Notes: generated by a model from the sequence alone, not told the origin. A stretch of 64,000 nt of DNA from Candidatus Aminicenantota bacterium (GCA_026393975.1 JAPKZD010000009.1:62001-126000); one strand, 5' to 3'; shown: positions 7,180-17,009, counted from the first letter of the stretch. Numbers and translations: made by a program.

Positions 7180-8850
7180 TTATTTCATCATGGGGATCTT
7201 GATGCCGTTCTTTTTCGCGCAGGCGATGGCGTCCGGGTATCCGGCGTCGGCGTGACGGGCGACGCCCAAGCCCGGGTCGACCGTCAGGACGCGCTCCAGC
7301 CGGCGGCCCATCATGGGCGTGCCGTCGGCGACGACGACCATGCCGGCGTGGAGGGACAGGCCGATGCCCACGCCGCCGCCGTGGTGGACGGACACCCAGG
7401 AGGCGCCGCTGACCGCGTTGAGGAGGGCGTTGAGGACCGGCCAGTCGGCGATGGCGTCCGAGCCGTCCCGCATGCTCTCTGTCTCGCGGTTCGGCGAGGC
7501 GACCGACCCCGTGTCCAGATGGTCGCGGCCGATGACGATGGGCGCGGTTATCTTTCCCTTCTTCACCAGGTGGTTGATGACGGCGCCGAAGCGGGCCCGC
7601 TCGCCGTAGCCGAGCCAGCATATGCGGGCCGGCAGGCCCTGGAACTTGACCTGGCTGCGGGCCTTGCTGATCCAGCGGGCCAGGGCCTCGTCCTCCGGAA
7701 ATTCCCTGAGGACGGCCTCGTCCGTGGCGTAGATGTCCTGCGGTTTCCCCGAGAGCGCCGCCCAGCGGAACGGGCCCTTGCCGAGGCAGAAGAGGGGCCG
7801 GATGTATTCCGGGACGAAGCCGGGGATGTCGAAGGCCTTTTCGACCCCCGCTTTGCGGGCCTGGCCGCGGATGTTGTTGCCATAGTCGAAGGCCTTCGCC
7901 CCTCTTTTCCGGAGCTCGAGCATGGCCTCGACGTGGACGGCCATCGAGACGTAGGACCGCCGGATGTAGTCGGCCGGATCCTTGACCCGGAGTGCCAGCG
8001 CGTCCTCGTAGGCGAGGCCGTGGGGCACATAGCCGTTGAGTTCGTCGTGGGCCGAAGTCTGGTCGGTCAGGATGTCCGGCGTGATGCCCCGGCGGACGAA
8101 CTCCGGCAGGACGTCGGCGGCGTTCGAGAGGAGTGCGATCGAAAGCGGCTCCTCCTTCTTCATGGCCTCCCGGGCCAGGCGCAGAGCCTCGTCAAGTCTG
8201 TCGGTCATGACGTCGACGTACTTCGTGTCGAGGCGCCTCTGGATGCGGCGGGGGTCGACCTCGACGACGATGGCCACGCCGCCGTTCATGGTCACGGCCA
8301 GGGGCTGGGCCCCGCCCATCCCGCCGAGGCCGGCGGTCAGGGTGAGCCGGCCCTTGAGCGAGCCGCCGAAATGGTTCCGGGCGACGGCGGCCAGCGTTTC
8401 GTAGGTCCCTTGGAGGATGCCCTGCGTCCCGATGTAGATCCAGCTCCCGGCCGTCATCTGGCCGTACATGGTCAGGCCCAGCGCTTCGAGGCGGCGGAAC
8501 TCATCCCAGGTCGCCCATTGGGGCACGATCAGGGCGTTGGCGATCAGGACCCGGGGCGCCTCGGGGTGAGTCCTGAAGACGGCCACGGGTTTGCCCGACT
8601 GGACGATGAGCGTCTCGTCGTTCTCCAGCTTCTTGAGGCTGGCCACGATGGCCCGGTAGGCCTCCCAGTTCCGGGCGGCCTTGCCGGTGCCCCCGTAGAC
8701 GATGAGCTCGCCGGGTTTTTCGGCCACCTCGGGGTCGAGGTTATTCATGAGCATCCGCAGAGCCCCCTCCTGGGACCAGCCCTTGGTGGTCAGGCGGGAG
8801 CCCCTGGGGGCCCGGATGGAAACGATGGGTTCGCTTTTCGTTCGCGCCAT
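7180..8850 (-). CDS. hutU: Urocanate hydratase
   Basis: The protein is 556 aa, the standard length for urocanase. It converts urocanate to imidazolonepropionate in histidine breakdown, using tightly bound NAD+. Recognisable stretches include [13 protein letters not shown], the [18 protein letters not shown] region, the Gly-rich [19 protein letters not shown], and the conserved [12 protein letters not shown] and HHGGGVGIG blocks. I chose the ATG at 8850 because GAGGA precedes it and the 43 residues further upstream are not family-like. No hutH, hutI or formiminotransferase gene is adjacent, so the pathway must be completed elsewhere. Confidence 0.96.
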   Translation of the reverse strand: MARTKSEPIVSIRAPRGSRLTTKGWSQEGALRMLMNNLDPEVAEKPGELIVYGGTGKAARNWEAYRAIVASLKKLENDETLIVQSGKPVAVFRTHPEAPRVLIANALIVPQWATWDEFRRLEALGLTMYGQMTAGSWIYIGTQGILQGTYETLAAVARNHFGGSLKGRLTLTAGLGGMGGAQPLAVTMNGGVAIVVEVDPRRIQRRLDTKYVDVMTDRLDEALRLAREAMKKEEPLSIALLSNAADVLPEFVRRGITPDILTDQTSAHDELNGYVPHGLAYEDALALRVKDPADYIRRSYVSMAVHVEAMLELRKRGAKAFDYGNNIRGQARKAGVEKAFDIPGFVPEYIRPLFCLGKGPFRWAALSGKPQDIYATDEAVLREFPEDEALARWISKARSQVKFQGLPARICWLGYGERARFGAVINHLVKKGKITAPIVIGRDHLDTGSVASPNRETESMRDGSDAIADWPVLNALLNAVSGASWVSVHHGGGVGIGLSLHAGMVVVADGTPMMGRRLERVLTVDPGLGVARHADAGYPDAIACAKKNGIKIPMMK

Positions 8851-8882
8851 TCTTTTTCTCCTCGAACGGGTCACTTTTCGGA

Positions 8883-8912
8883 AATATACCACACCGGCCG
8901 GGCTCTGTTCAA
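8883..8912 (-). promoter_or_regulatory. Predicted sigma-70 promoter of hutU
   Basis: The minus strand has TTGAAC (8912-8907), an 18-base spacer and TATATT (8888-8883), ending 32 bases before the hutU ATG. Five and five of six bases match the consensus. Confidence 0.5.
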
Positions 8913-8961
8913 ACGCCGGGAACCACTCCCCGACAGGGCCGATTCGGGGGTAAAATAATGA

Positions 8962-8989
8962 TTGACGAAGGCCGGACAATTGGTATACA
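8962..8989 (+). promoter_or_regulatory. Predicted extended -10 promoter of the diguanylate cyclase gene
   Basis: TTGACG (8962-8967) and TATACA (8984-8989) are 16 bases apart, and TGG directly precedes the -10, giving an extended -10 element. It points toward the gene starting at 9103 and leaves a leader of about 105 bases. Confidence 0.5.
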
Positions 8990-9005
8990 TTAATTTCAGG
9001 AAGAG

Positions 9006-9023
9006 AAGAGCTTTTTTGCTCTT
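9006..9023 (+). other. Hairpin in the diguanylate cyclase leader
   Basis: AAGAGC (9006-9011) and GCTCTT (9018-9023) are perfect complements around a loop of six T. A further dyad, CTGACG-T-CGTCAG, lies at 9066-9078 nearer the start codon. Both fall in the presumed 5' leader. A role in attenuation or translation control is possible but unproven. Confidence 0.35.
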
Positions 9024-9102
9024 TGTGTTACGTTCGGGCCAAGGTTTCGTGCGAAGAGGAAAGGACTGACGTCGTCAGCGAACTTCTGAAGCGGCGAGGG
9101 CT

Positions 9103-11124
9103 ATGATCCAAAAGCGCATCCTCGTTGTCAACCCGTCGTCTGCGGAAGCCGACCGCCTGGCCCGGCTGGCCCAAAAGTACGGCTTGGCCCTGTCTGAAAC
9201 CGACCCCGAAGCGGCCATGGCTATGTTCGTCGAGGGGGATTTCGCCGTGGCGGTCATTGACGTCGCCTTCGCGGGATCGACGGCCCTCCGGGCCATGGTC
9301 CACCCCCCGACCGGGGTCCTCCTGACCGGCGCCGACGAGGACCTCGTCGCCCGGGCGGCCGACGAATGGCCGCCGGGCGTCGACGTCGACGTCTGCCTGA
9401 CCTCTCCCGGGGACCCGCGCGAACTGGCCTTCCTCCACGCCCTCGACCGGGCCGTCGAACACGCCCGGCTGAAGACGGAGGCGGTCGCCCTCCGCCGGTC
9501 CCTCGGCCTTCAGGAGGCCACGGTCAAGGACGTCCTCGCCGAGATCTACGAGATCAAGGGCTTGCTCAACACGGGTTTCCTCCGCGAAGTCGAAAAACGC
9601 ATCGCCATCGAGGCCCGCTTTGTCGGGTCCCAGAAGGAGCGCCAGAGGGTCGAAAGCATCCTGCGGAAGATCTACGGGGCGGACGACGTCAGCAGCCTCC
9701 TCGACGTCGTGCCCGAGATCCGGGACATCGTCCAGGCGGAGAGCGTCACGGTCTACCTCCTGGAGGAGAACGAGGTCATCGGCCCCTACTTGAAGCCCCT
9801 CGTCTGGGACAACGCCTTCCTGGCCCACTCCGACTTCTCCAAATACATCGCCCCGCTCGAGGCCCAGGATTTCGCCGCCTCGGTCGCCCGGTTCGGCCAC
9901 AGCATCGGCGTCGCCGGCCTCGCCTTCGACAGGCGCCTGAGCAAGCGCTACACGGCCTTCCTCAAGGCCCCGTTGAAGAATCTGCTCGGCGTGCCCATCA
10001 TGCACGGCCGCAAGGTCATCGGCGTCCTCGAGGTCTACAACAAGACGGCCGGGGGGAAGGCGAGCCCCGAGGGATTCACCCGGGAAGACCAGCAGATCCT
10101 CCGCGGCCTCTCCGAGCACATGGCCATGGCCATGGCCAAGCTCAACCTCATCCAGTTCGACCCCCTGACCGGCCTCCTCAGGCCCGATCCGTTCTTCGAA
10201 AAAGTCCTCCAGAAGGTCAACGCCCTGAGCAAGCGGCGCCGCGAAGAGGGCTCCATGGCCCTGGTCATGGGCGATGTGGACTGGTTCAAGGCCTTCAACG
10301 ACCGCAACGGCCACGAAGCGGGGAACAAGCTCCTCCGGGAGCTGGCCCACGTCCTCAAGCTGTCCATCCGCGAGGAGGACTTGATCTGCCGCTACGGAGG
10401 GGAGGAATTCCTCTTTTTCCTGAAGGGCGTCAATAGCGTCGACGAGGCGACCCTGCTCACCGAGCGGATCCGCAAGAACGTCGAGGACCACTATTTCGAG
10501 TTCCAGGAGTTCCAGCCGCGCAGCAACCTGACCATGTCGTTCGGCGTGACGGTCACCCCCAAGGACGACGGCGAGCAGCACGCCCCGCTGACCAAGGCAG
10601 ATCTCAAGCGTCTGGCCGGCGAAGCGGACCTGGCCATGGCCGAAGCGAAGGGAAAGTGCCGGCCGGACCTGAAACCCCGCGGGCCGGCGGACCTCCCCAT
10701 CGACAAGAACCGCGTCTGCAGTTTCGTCTGGGAAGAGGTCGCCGAAAAAAAGAAAACGGAGGCCCCGGCCGCGGCGAGCCGCTTCGTCCGGGAGAAGAGG
10801 AAATACGAACGCTACAACGTCTCGACACCCTTCCTCTTCCGGGAGAACGGCGGCTTCAAGGTCGCCAAGACCGTCAACATCGGCCTCGAAGGGGCGCGGA
10901 TCATCTCCGACACGGCCCTCCCCCTGGCCAAGACGCTCGAAACGATCCTCGTCATCGAAAACAAGGCCACCCTCATCCGGAGCGACGTCGTCTATTCGGA
11001 GAAAGGCGGGGGCGATTCGGGCTTCTGTTATTCGGGTTTGAAGTTCAAGGACCTGACCTTCAAGGAGATCAAGGGGCTCGAGAGTTATCTCTTCCATTTC
11101 AGGAGAAGGGACATCCTCCCCTGA
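9103..11124 (+). CDS. Diguanylate cyclase: receiver-like, GAF, GGDEF and PilZ domains
   Basis: The protein is 673 aa. Residues 1-125 resemble a response-regulator receiver with D53 in the usual strand, but the N-terminal acidic pair is replaced by NPSS. A GAF-like domain covers about 185-345. The cyclase domain has an active GGEEF at 432-436 and an intact inhibitory RxxD at 423-426, so it should make c-di-GMP from GTP and be product-inhibited. The C-terminus (about 560-670) looks like PilZ: RKYER at 566-570 gives RxxxR, and NIGLEG at 592-597 replaces the usual serine by glycine. One chain thus both makes and may bind c-di-GMP. A coiled-coil gene (convergent) and an HD-GYP gene follow. Confidence 0.9.
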   Translation: MIQKRILVVNPSSAEADRLARLAQKYGLALSETDPEAAMAMFVEGDFAVAVIDVAFAGSTALRAMVHPPTGVLLTGADEDLVARAADEWPPGVDVDVCLTSPGDPRELAFLHALDRAVEHARLKTEAVALRRSLGLQEATVKDVLAEIYEIKGLLNTGFLREVEKRIAIEARFVGSQKERQRVESILRKIYGADDVSSLLDVVPEIRDIVQAESVTVYLLEENEVIGPYLKPLVWDNAFLAHSDFSKYIAPLEAQDFAASVARFGHSIGVAGLAFDRRLSKRYTAFLKAPLKNLLGVPIMHGRKVIGVLEVYNKTAGGKASPEGFTREDQQILRGLSEHMAMAMAKLNLIQFDPLTGLLRPDPFFEKVLQKVNALSKRRREEGSMALVMGDVDWFKAFNDRNGHEAGNKLLRELAHVLKLSIREEDLICRYGGEEFLFFLKGVNSVDEATLLTERIRKNVEDHYFEFQEFQPRSNLTMSFGVTVTPKDDGEQHAPLTKADLKRLAGEADLAMAEAKGKCRPDLKPRGPADLPIDKNRVCSFVWEEVAEKKKTEAPAAASRFVREKRKYERYNVSTPFLFRENGGFKVAKTVNIGLEGARIISDTALPLAKTLETILVIENKATLIRSDVVYSEKGGGDSGFCYSGLKFKDLTFKEIKGLESYLFHFRRRDILP

Positions 11125-11152
11125 CCCCCCGTCCGGACTTCCCGGCCGGATC

Positions 11153-12418
11153 TTATTCGGTCTCGATCTCCCGCTTGAGCGACAGGAGATAGGCGAGGCG
11201 CGGCTCGACCTTGGCCTTGAAAGCCTTCTTGATCTCCAACATCGCCGCGGAGAAGGAAGCGAACTCTTCGAGGTTGCTCCAATTCTCCATGCTCAGCCGT
11301 TCGAGCAGTCTCCGCAGGATCTGAGAATTGAAGATCTCCTGGGTGTAGCGCGGCAGGGACCAGGAGCTCTTCTCGCACATCTTGATGACCCGCAGGAAAA
11401 GCGCCCGCAGGCCCTCCTGCCAGTTGATGAGTTCCTGCTTGATGAAGAACTGGTCCTTGGGCGATTCCGTCTGGCCGAGCTTCAGGGACAGCCGTTGGGC
11501 TTCTTCCAATGTCCTGTCCACGGCGGCCAGGATCTTTTCCGGGTCGGCGATGATGACCTTGTCTTTCTGGAAGTAGTGGATCTCGCCGTTGCCATTGGCG
11601 GGTTCCGTCCGGCGGCAGTTTTCGAGGAAAGCGACCAGATCCTCCTCGGAATCTATTTCACAGGCGTCGGGGACGGGCTCGGGCGCCGGTTCGAGGGCCG
11701 TTTCGACGGGCTGCGCCTCTTCGACCGGAGTTTCGGGGTTATCCGGGACAGCCGGCCCGGCGATGAGGTCCTGGAGCTCGGGGATCTCGACACCGGCCGA
11801 ATCCGCGGCGGCGTCCATAACGGCCAGATCTTCCCGGCGGGCCGCTTCGCCGCCCATGCGGCCCAGGTTCGCGGCCGCCGATTCGATGGCCAGGAGGTCC
11901 TTGATCTTGCGGAGCTTCTCGAGCTCCACGTCGAGATCGAGGCCGAGGGGTTTGGGTTCCTCCTCCATGACCTCGGCGACGATGCCGAAACGTTCCTTCA
12001 GGTCGTTTTTGAGGAAGGCCGCCCGTTCCGACGTCTTCGTCCGCAGACCCTCGAGTCGCTCCTGGATCTCGTTGACCCGCTTGATCTCGTCGACCGTGGA
12101 CTTGGCCAGGTTCTCGATCTCAACCTGGAACTTGATGACTTTCTGGAAGCGGTCGCGAGCCTCGTTGAGAAGGCCGGCTCTCTGCTCCTCGAAATCGCGG
12201 ACCATGACCCGGTAGTCGGTCAGGGCTGTTTTTTCCTTGTCGAACTCCCGCTCGATCTCTTCCTTACGCCGGCGGGCCGCTTCTTTCTCGCGGTTGATGC
12301 GCTCGACGAGCTCGGAGTCGACGTCGCGAAACTTATTCTGGAGGATGCGCTCCAACTGGTCTTCGACTTCCTGAATGACTTGCGAGGAATCCCTGAAAAT
12401 ATTCGAATCGTGTTCCAT
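11153..12418 (-). CDS. Coiled-coil protein of unknown function
   Basis: The protein is 421 aa. The ATG at 12418 is preferred over the GTG at 12424 because the ribosome site AAGGAG would sit directly against the GTG. Residues 20-150 are rich in charged heptads (EEIEREFDKEKT, RVNEIQERLEGL) and predict a long coiled coil. A proline/glutamate-rich linker occupies about 210-260, and the last 140 residues look helical and globular. There is no signal peptide, so it is probably cytoplasmic. It sits between a GGDEF-PilZ gene and an HD-GYP gene and has its own strong promoter, so a link to c-di-GMP output is possible. I do not recognise a named family. Confidence 0.7.
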   Translation of the reverse strand: MEHDSNIFRDSSQVIQEVEDQLERILQNKFRDVDSELVERINREKEAARRRKEEIEREFDKEKTALTDYRVMVRDFEEQRAGLLNEARDRFQKVIKFQVEIENLAKSTVDEIKRVNEIQERLEGLRTKTSERAAFLKNDLKERFGIVAEVMEEEPKPLGLDLDVELEKLRKIKDLLAIESAAANLGRMGGEAARREDLAVMDAAADSAGVEIPELQDLIAGPAVPDNPETPVEEAQPVETALEPAPEPVPDACEIDSEEDLVAFLENCRRTEPANGNGEIHYFQKDKVIIADPEKILAAVDRTLEEAQRLSLKLGQTESPKDQFFIKQELINWQEGLRALFLRVIKMCEKSSWSLPRYTQEIFNSQILRRLLERLSMENWSNLEEFASFSAAMLEIKKAFKAKVEPRLAYLLSLKREIETE

Positions 12419-12444
12419 GGCCACTCCTTATCCTTAGCGTCTAT

Positions 12445-12474
12445 ATTATGATGATTCGGACGCTTCCATGTCAA
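12445..12474 (-). promoter_or_regulatory. Predicted sigma-70 promoter of the coiled-coil gene
   Basis: The minus strand shows a perfect TTGACA (12474-12469), an 18-base spacer and CATAAT (12450-12445, five of six). It lies 26 bases before the ATG at 12418 and within the divergent spacer shared with the HD-GYP gene. Confidence 0.6.
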
Positions 12475-12528
12475 GAAGGAAGAAAGGTAAACTTGAATCG
12501 AAATGAAGAAAAAGGTATAAAAAACAGG

Positions 12529-13626
12529 ATGAGCGAAGAGCGGGTCGTCCTAGTCGTCGAAAATGACAAAAAACGGGCAGGCTTAGCCGTATTTTTGTCC
12601 GGTTTGGGCATCAAAGTCAAAGGCCTCGCCACGCCGTCCGAGCTTTCGCCAGGCTCGGGCCTGGCGGACGGCCTCTTCGCCCTAGTCGTCGCCTTGAACG
12701 ACTGGAAGGGCCGCGTCCCGGCCATCCTCAAAGAATGGAAAAAGATCCATCCCGCTCTGCCCATCATCGTCCTCTCTCCCCCCGACCTGGCCGCCGGACT
12801 TATCCCGGCCCTCAAAGACGGGACCGTCGACTACGTGGCCGACCCGGCCAATCCCGCCACTCTCTATTCGGCCATCCGGAGCGAGCGCCTGAAGGGCGAG
12901 GCCCGCCGCGGCGAGGAAGCCGCCAAGGAAAATCTGCGCCGCCTCAAGAAGGAGTTCAGTCTCCACCTCCGCAAGTCCCGGGAGCTCGAGGAGGCCTACG
13001 ACACGACCCTCGAGAATTTCATGGCCGCCCTGGACCTGCGGGACGTCGAAACCTACGGCCACTCCAAAACGGTTGCCCGCTACAGCCACGTCCTGGCCGA
13101 AGCCATCGGCGTCCGCGACCCGCGCGCGCTCGACAGCATCCGCAAGGGGGCGCTCCTCCATGACTCGGGAAAAATGGCCATCCCCGATTCCATCCTGAAA
13201 AAGCCCGGGCCGCTGACGGCGAAGGAATGGGAGGTCATCCGCAGGCATCCCGCTCTCGGCTACGGTCTCGTCCGCGACGTCAAGCTCGTCCGCGAGGTCG
13301 GGAACATCATCCTCTGCCACCACGAAAAATACGACGGAACGGGCTACCCGAAGGGCCTGAAGGGCGAGGCCATCCCGCTCGAGGCGCGGGTCTTCGCCGT
13401 GGCCGACACGCTCGACGCCGTGACCTCCCACCGTCCCTACCGCGCGCCGCGGGACTTCCGCGTCGCCCGGCGCGAGCTCGTCGAGAACGCGGGGAAGCAG
13501 TTCGACCCGAAGGTCGTCGACGTCTTCTGCGGCATGGACCTGGCCGTCTGGGAGAAAATCAGGTTCGAAACGACGCGGCTCCTGCCCCCCATCGAAGACT
13601 ATCGGCCCTCCATCTCCAAAAAGTAG
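12529..13626 (+). CDS. HD-GYP domain protein with degenerate receiver (c-di-GMP phosphodiesterase type)
   Basis: The protein is 365 aa from the ATG at 12529; a TTG at 12494 with a purine-rich site upstream is an alternative start. Residues 1-125 have a receiver-like pattern (VVLVVEND at the N-terminus), but the strand that should end in the phosphoacceptor aspartate reads FALVVALND and lacks it at the usual place. The HD-GYP domain has HD at 211-212 within LLHDSGKMAIPD, and GYP at 272-274 within YDGTGYPKG, so metal and substrate residues look intact. It should degrade c-di-GMP, opposing the nearby GGDEF protein. Confidence 0.88.
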   Translation: MSEERVVLVVENDKKRAGLAVFLSGLGIKVKGLATPSELSPGSGLADGLFALVVALNDWKGRVPAILKEWKKIHPALPIIVLSPPDLAAGLIPALKDGTVDYVADPANPATLYSAIRSERLKGEARRGEEAAKENLRRLKKEFSLHLRKSRELEEAYDTTLENFMAALDLRDVETYGHSKTVARYSHVLAEAIGVRDPRALDSIRKGALLHDSGKMAIPDSILKKPGPLTAKEWEVIRRHPALGYGLVRDVKLVREVGNIILCHHEKYDGTGYPKGLKGEAIPLEARVFAVADTLDAVTSHRPYRAPRDFRVARRELVENAGKQFDPKVVDVFCGMDLAVWEKIRFETTRLLPPIEDYRPSISKK

Positions 13627-13632
13627 GCCGCC

Positions 13633-14193
13633 GTGTCGAAGCTTCTGGTCCTCGCGAGCAGTCCCCGGCCGAAGGGCAACAGCACCATCCTGGCAACGGA
13701 GGCCGCCCGCGGGGCGAAAGACGCCGACGCGGAGGTCAAAACCTTCCTCTTGGCCAAGATGAAGATTGGGCCCTGCATGGGCTGTGACGGCTGCCGCAAG
13801 CCGAAGGCCGCCGGCTGCGTCCAGAAGGACGACATGAGGACCCTCTACGCGGAATTGCGCGCCGCTGACGCCGTCCTTATCGCCTCTCCCGTTTATTGGT
13901 TCACGATGAGCGCCCAGATCAAGCTGTTCATGGACCGGCTCTATGCCTTCGGCGCGGAAAGCTATCGGCCGCTCGCGGGCAAGCGCATCGGCATCATCCT
14001 GACCTACGGCGACGCCGACCCGTTCGTGTCAGGCGCGGTCAACGCTATCAGGGCCTTCCAGGACGCTTTCGCCTACGTCGGCGCCCCGATCGCAGGGATG
14101 GTTTACGGCAGCGCCGACAAGCCCGGCGAGGTCAGGGCGAACAAGACCCTCATGAAGAACGCCTACGCGCTCGGCCAAAAGCTAGGTTTTTAG
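13633..14193 (+). CDS. Flavodoxin-family NAD(P)H-dependent FMN reductase with cysteine motif
   Basis: The protein is 186 aa and starts with GTG 6 bases after the HD-GYP stop, so it is probably cotranslated. The FMN-phosphate loop SSPRPKGNST is at residues 9-18. Cysteines C48, C51, C54 and C62 follow (CMGCDGC, then C), a pattern used for an iron-sulfur cluster in archaeal and anaerobe iron-sulfur flavoproteins. SPVYWFTMSAQIKLFMDR is the conserved flavodoxin-fold block. The electron partner is unknown. Confidence is high for the family and moderate for the cluster. Confidence 0.85.
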   Translation: MSKLLVLASSPRPKGNSTILATEAARGAKDADAEVKTFLLAKMKIGPCMGCDGCRKPKAAGCVQKDDMRTLYAELRAADAVLIASPVYWFTMSAQIKLFMDRLYAFGAESYRPLAGKRIGIILTYGDADPFVSGAVNAIRAFQDAFAYVGAPIAGMVYGSADKPGEVRANKTLMKNAYALGQKLGF

Positions 14194-14230
14194 CGTATAA
14201 TTCTGAATATTTCGGCCAAAGGAGACCCCC

Positions 14231-16984
14231 ATGCGCAAGTCCTTGTCTTTCCCGGCCGCCGTCGCGGCTCTCCTCGTCGGTCTTTTCGTCCTGGGCGCGC
14301 CCCTGCGCGCGGCCGAGACGGCCAAGGTCGACATCCCCTTCCAGAAGTTCACCCTCGACAACGGCCTCGTCCTGCTCGTCCACGAGGACCACAAGGCGCC
14401 CATCGTCGCCTTCAACGTCTGGTACCACGTCGGTTCGAAGAACGAGGTCGCCGGCAAGACCGGTTTCGCCCACCTCTTCGAGCACCTGATGTTCAACGGC
14501 AGCGAGAACTACAACGACGATTATTTCAAGCCGATGAAGAAGATTGGGGCGACCGACCTCAACGGCACGACGAACGAAGACCGGACGAACTACTTCGAGA
14601 ACGTCCCCGTCTCCGCCCTCGACCTCGTCCTGTGGATGGAGTCCGACCGGATGGGCCATCTCAAGGGCGCCATCAGCCAGGCCAAGCTCGACGAACAGCG
14701 CGGCGTCGTCCAGAACGAGCTCCGGCAATATTACAACGAGCCCTACAGCGTCACCGAAGAGCTCCTCGTCAAGGGGACCTATCCGCCGGGCCACCCCTAC
14801 TCGTGGTCGGTCGGCGGTTCGATCGAGGACCTCAACAACGCCAAGCTCGAGGACGTCCAAAAGTGGTTCGCCGCCTACTATGGGCCGAACAACGCCGTGG
14901 TCGTCGTCGCCGGCGACATCGACGCCAAGACGGCGCTCGAAAAAGTGAAGATGTACTTCGGCGATATCCCGCCTTCGCCGCCCATCTCCCGGCACGCCGC
15001 CTGGGTGGCCAAGCGGACCGGCACGCACCGCGAAAGCGCCCAGGACCGCGTTTCGCAGGCCCGCATCTACAAGGTCTGGAACATCCCCGGCTGGGGCACG
15101 GTCTGCGCCGACAACCTCGACCTCGTCAGCTCCATTTTGGCGGACGGGAAAACATCGCGCCTGTACAAGCGTCTGGTCTACGACGACCAGATCGCCACAT
15201 CCGTGAGTGCTTTCGTCAACACGCGCGAGATCGCCGGCCTCTTCACCATCCAGGCCGACGCCCGTCCCGACGTCGAACTTTCGAAGGTCGAGAAGGCCAT
15301 CGATGAAGAGCTGGCGAAGTTCCTCGCCGAGGGCCCGACGGCCAAGGAGCTCGAACGCGTCAAGGCCCAGTACTCGGCCCGGTTCGTCAAGGGCATCGAA
15401 CGCATCGGCGGCTTCGGCGGCAAGTCCGATATCCTGGCTTCGAGCATGGTCAACGGCGGCTCCCCCGACGCCTATAAGACGACCCTCAAGCACATCGAAG
15501 ACGCCACCCCCGAGGCCCTCAAGGGCAGCGCAAATTATTGGCTCTCCGACGGCGTTTACATCCTCGAGGTCACTCCCTATCCCCAGTACGCCGCCGCGAA
15601 AAAGGGCGCCGACCGCAAGACGATGCCCGCCGTCGGCACCCCGCCCACGGTCCAATTCCCGGCCATCCAGCGGGCGACCCTGGCGAATGGCTTGAAGATC
15701 GTCCTGGCCGAACGGCACTCGATACCGGTCGTGGACTTCCGGCTCCTGCTCGACGCGGGCTACGCCTCGGACGTCTCCGGAATCGCCGGAACGTCCAGCC
15801 TGGCCATGTCCATGTTGGACGAAGGGACGGCCCGGCGGACGTCCCTCGAGATCAGCGAAGAGCTGGCCCAGCTAGGCGCCGAGCTGGGGACAAGTTCGAG
15901 CCTGGACACGTCCGTTGTATCGCTCTCGACGCTCAAGGACAAGCTCGACCCGACCCTCGACATCTACGCCGACGTCATCCTCAACCCTGCCTTCCCCGAG
16001 GCCGACTTCCGCAGGATGCAGAAGATCCAGATCGCCCGTATCGCCCAGGAGAAGGACTCGCCCTTCGGCATGGCCCTCCGGGTCCTGCCCAAGTTCATCT
16101 ACGGCGCGGGGCACCCCTATGCCGTCCCGTTCACGGGGTCGGGCTACGAGGCCACGGTGGCCAAGCTGACCCGGGACGACCTGGCCAAGTTCCACAAGAC
16201 CTGGTTCAAGCCGGGAAACGCCACACTGATCGTCGTCGGGGACACAACCCTGGCCGAGATCAAGCCCAAGGTCGAAAAGCTCTTCAAGGCCTGGCAACCC
16301 GGGTCCGTCCCGGCCAAGGACATCCGTCCAGTCGCCCTCAAGGCCAAGCCCGTGGTCTACATCATGGACAAGCCGAACGCGCCCCAGTCGATGGTTATCT
16401 GCGGCTCCCCCGCGCCGCCTTCGGCCGACCCTGACGCGATCGCCATCGAGACGATGAACGATATCCTCGGTGGCGGCTTCGTCTCCCGGATCAACCTGAA
16501 CATCCGCGAGGACAAGCACTGGAGCTACGGCGCCCAGTCCGCCCTGGTCGGGGCCAAGGGCCAGCGGCCGTTCCTCGTCCTGGCGCCGGTCCAGTCGGAC
16601 AAGACCAAGGAGACGATGATCGAGATCACGAACGAGCTCGAAGGCGTCCTCGGCAAGAAGCCGATCACGACCGACGAGTTCCAAAACGCCAAGAACAGCA
16701 AGGTCCTGGGCCTGCCGGGAAAGTGGGAGACCATGGCCGCCGTGGAAGGCTCCCTCGCCGAGATCGTCCGCTACGGCCTGCCGGACGATTACTACCAGAA
16801 GTACTCCGCCCAGGTTCAGAAGCTGACGATCGACGACCTGGCCAAGGCCGCCAAGAAAACGGTCCATCCGGAGGCGATGACCTGGATCGTCGTCGGCGAC
16901 AGGGCCCAGATCGAGCCCAAGATCCGCGAGCTCGGCATCACGGAGATCTACGTCATCGACGCGGACGGCAACGTCATCAAGTAG
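14231..16984 (+). CDS. Secreted M16 (pitrilysin-family) zinc protease, two-domain
   Basis: The protein is 917 aa with a signal peptide (residues 1-27) and AAAGGAGA before the ATG. The inverted zinc motif HLFEH is at 81-85, with the downstream glutamate in VVQNELRQYY near 162. The second half (from about residue 480) repeats the M16 fold but has AGTSSLAMSMLDEGT where the zinc motif should be, so it is the usual inactive partner fused in one chain. It should degrade peptides in the periplasm or at the outer membrane. A TATAAT at 14196-14201 may give it a separate promoter. A strong terminator follows at 17010. Confidence 0.93.
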   Translation: MRKSLSFPAAVAALLVGLFVLGAPLRAAETAKVDIPFQKFTLDNGLVLLVHEDHKAPIVAFNVWYHVGSKNEVAGKTGFAHLFEHLMFNGSENYNDDYFKPMKKIGATDLNGTTNEDRTNYFENVPVSALDLVLWMESDRMGHLKGAISQAKLDEQRGVVQNELRQYYNEPYSVTEELLVKGTYPPGHPYSWSVGGSIEDLNNAKLEDVQKWFAAYYGPNNAVVVVAGDIDAKTALEKVKMYFGDIPPSPPISRHAAWVAKRTGTHRESAQDRVSQARIYKVWNIPGWGTVCADNLDLVSSILADGKTSRLYKRLVYDDQIATSVSAFVNTREIAGLFTIQADARPDVELSKVEKAIDEELAKFLAEGPTAKELERVKAQYSARFVKGIERIGGFGGKSDILASSMVNGGSPDAYKTTLKHIEDATPEALKGSANYWLSDGVYILEVTPYPQYAAAKKGADRKTMPAVGTPPTVQFPAIQRATLANGLKIVLAERHSIPVVDFRLLLDAGYASDVSGIAGTSSLAMSMLDEGTARRTSLEISEELAQLGAELGTSSSLDTSVVSLSTLKDKLDPTLDIYADVILNPAFPEADFRRMQKIQIARIAQEKDSPFGMALRVLPKFIYGAGHPYAVPFTGSGYEATVAKLTRDDLAKFHKTWFKPGNATLIVVGDTTLAEIKPKVEKLFKAWQPGSVPAKDIRPVALKAKPVVYIMDKPNAPQSMVICGSPAPPSADPDAIAIETMNDILGGGFVSRINLNIREDKHWSYGAQSALVGAKGQRPFLVLAPVQSDKTKETMIEITNELEGVLGKKPITTDEFQNAKNSKVLGLPGKWETMAAVEGSLAEIVRYGLPDDYYQKYSAQVQKLTIDDLAKAAKKTVHPEAMTWIVVGDRAQIEPKIRELGITEIYVIDADGNVIK

Positions 16985-17009
16985 AAAAAGCAATCGCTTT
17001 AGTCTTCAC

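Noticed and set aside
8990-9102. c-di-GMP (GEMM) riboswitch in the diguanylate cyclase leader
   Set aside because: The leader has hairpins but not the GCAAACC and GGTAGCGGG-like conserved blocks.
15700-16984. Second active zinc site in the M16 protease
   Set aside because: The second half has no HXXEH; it is the usual inactive M16 repeat.
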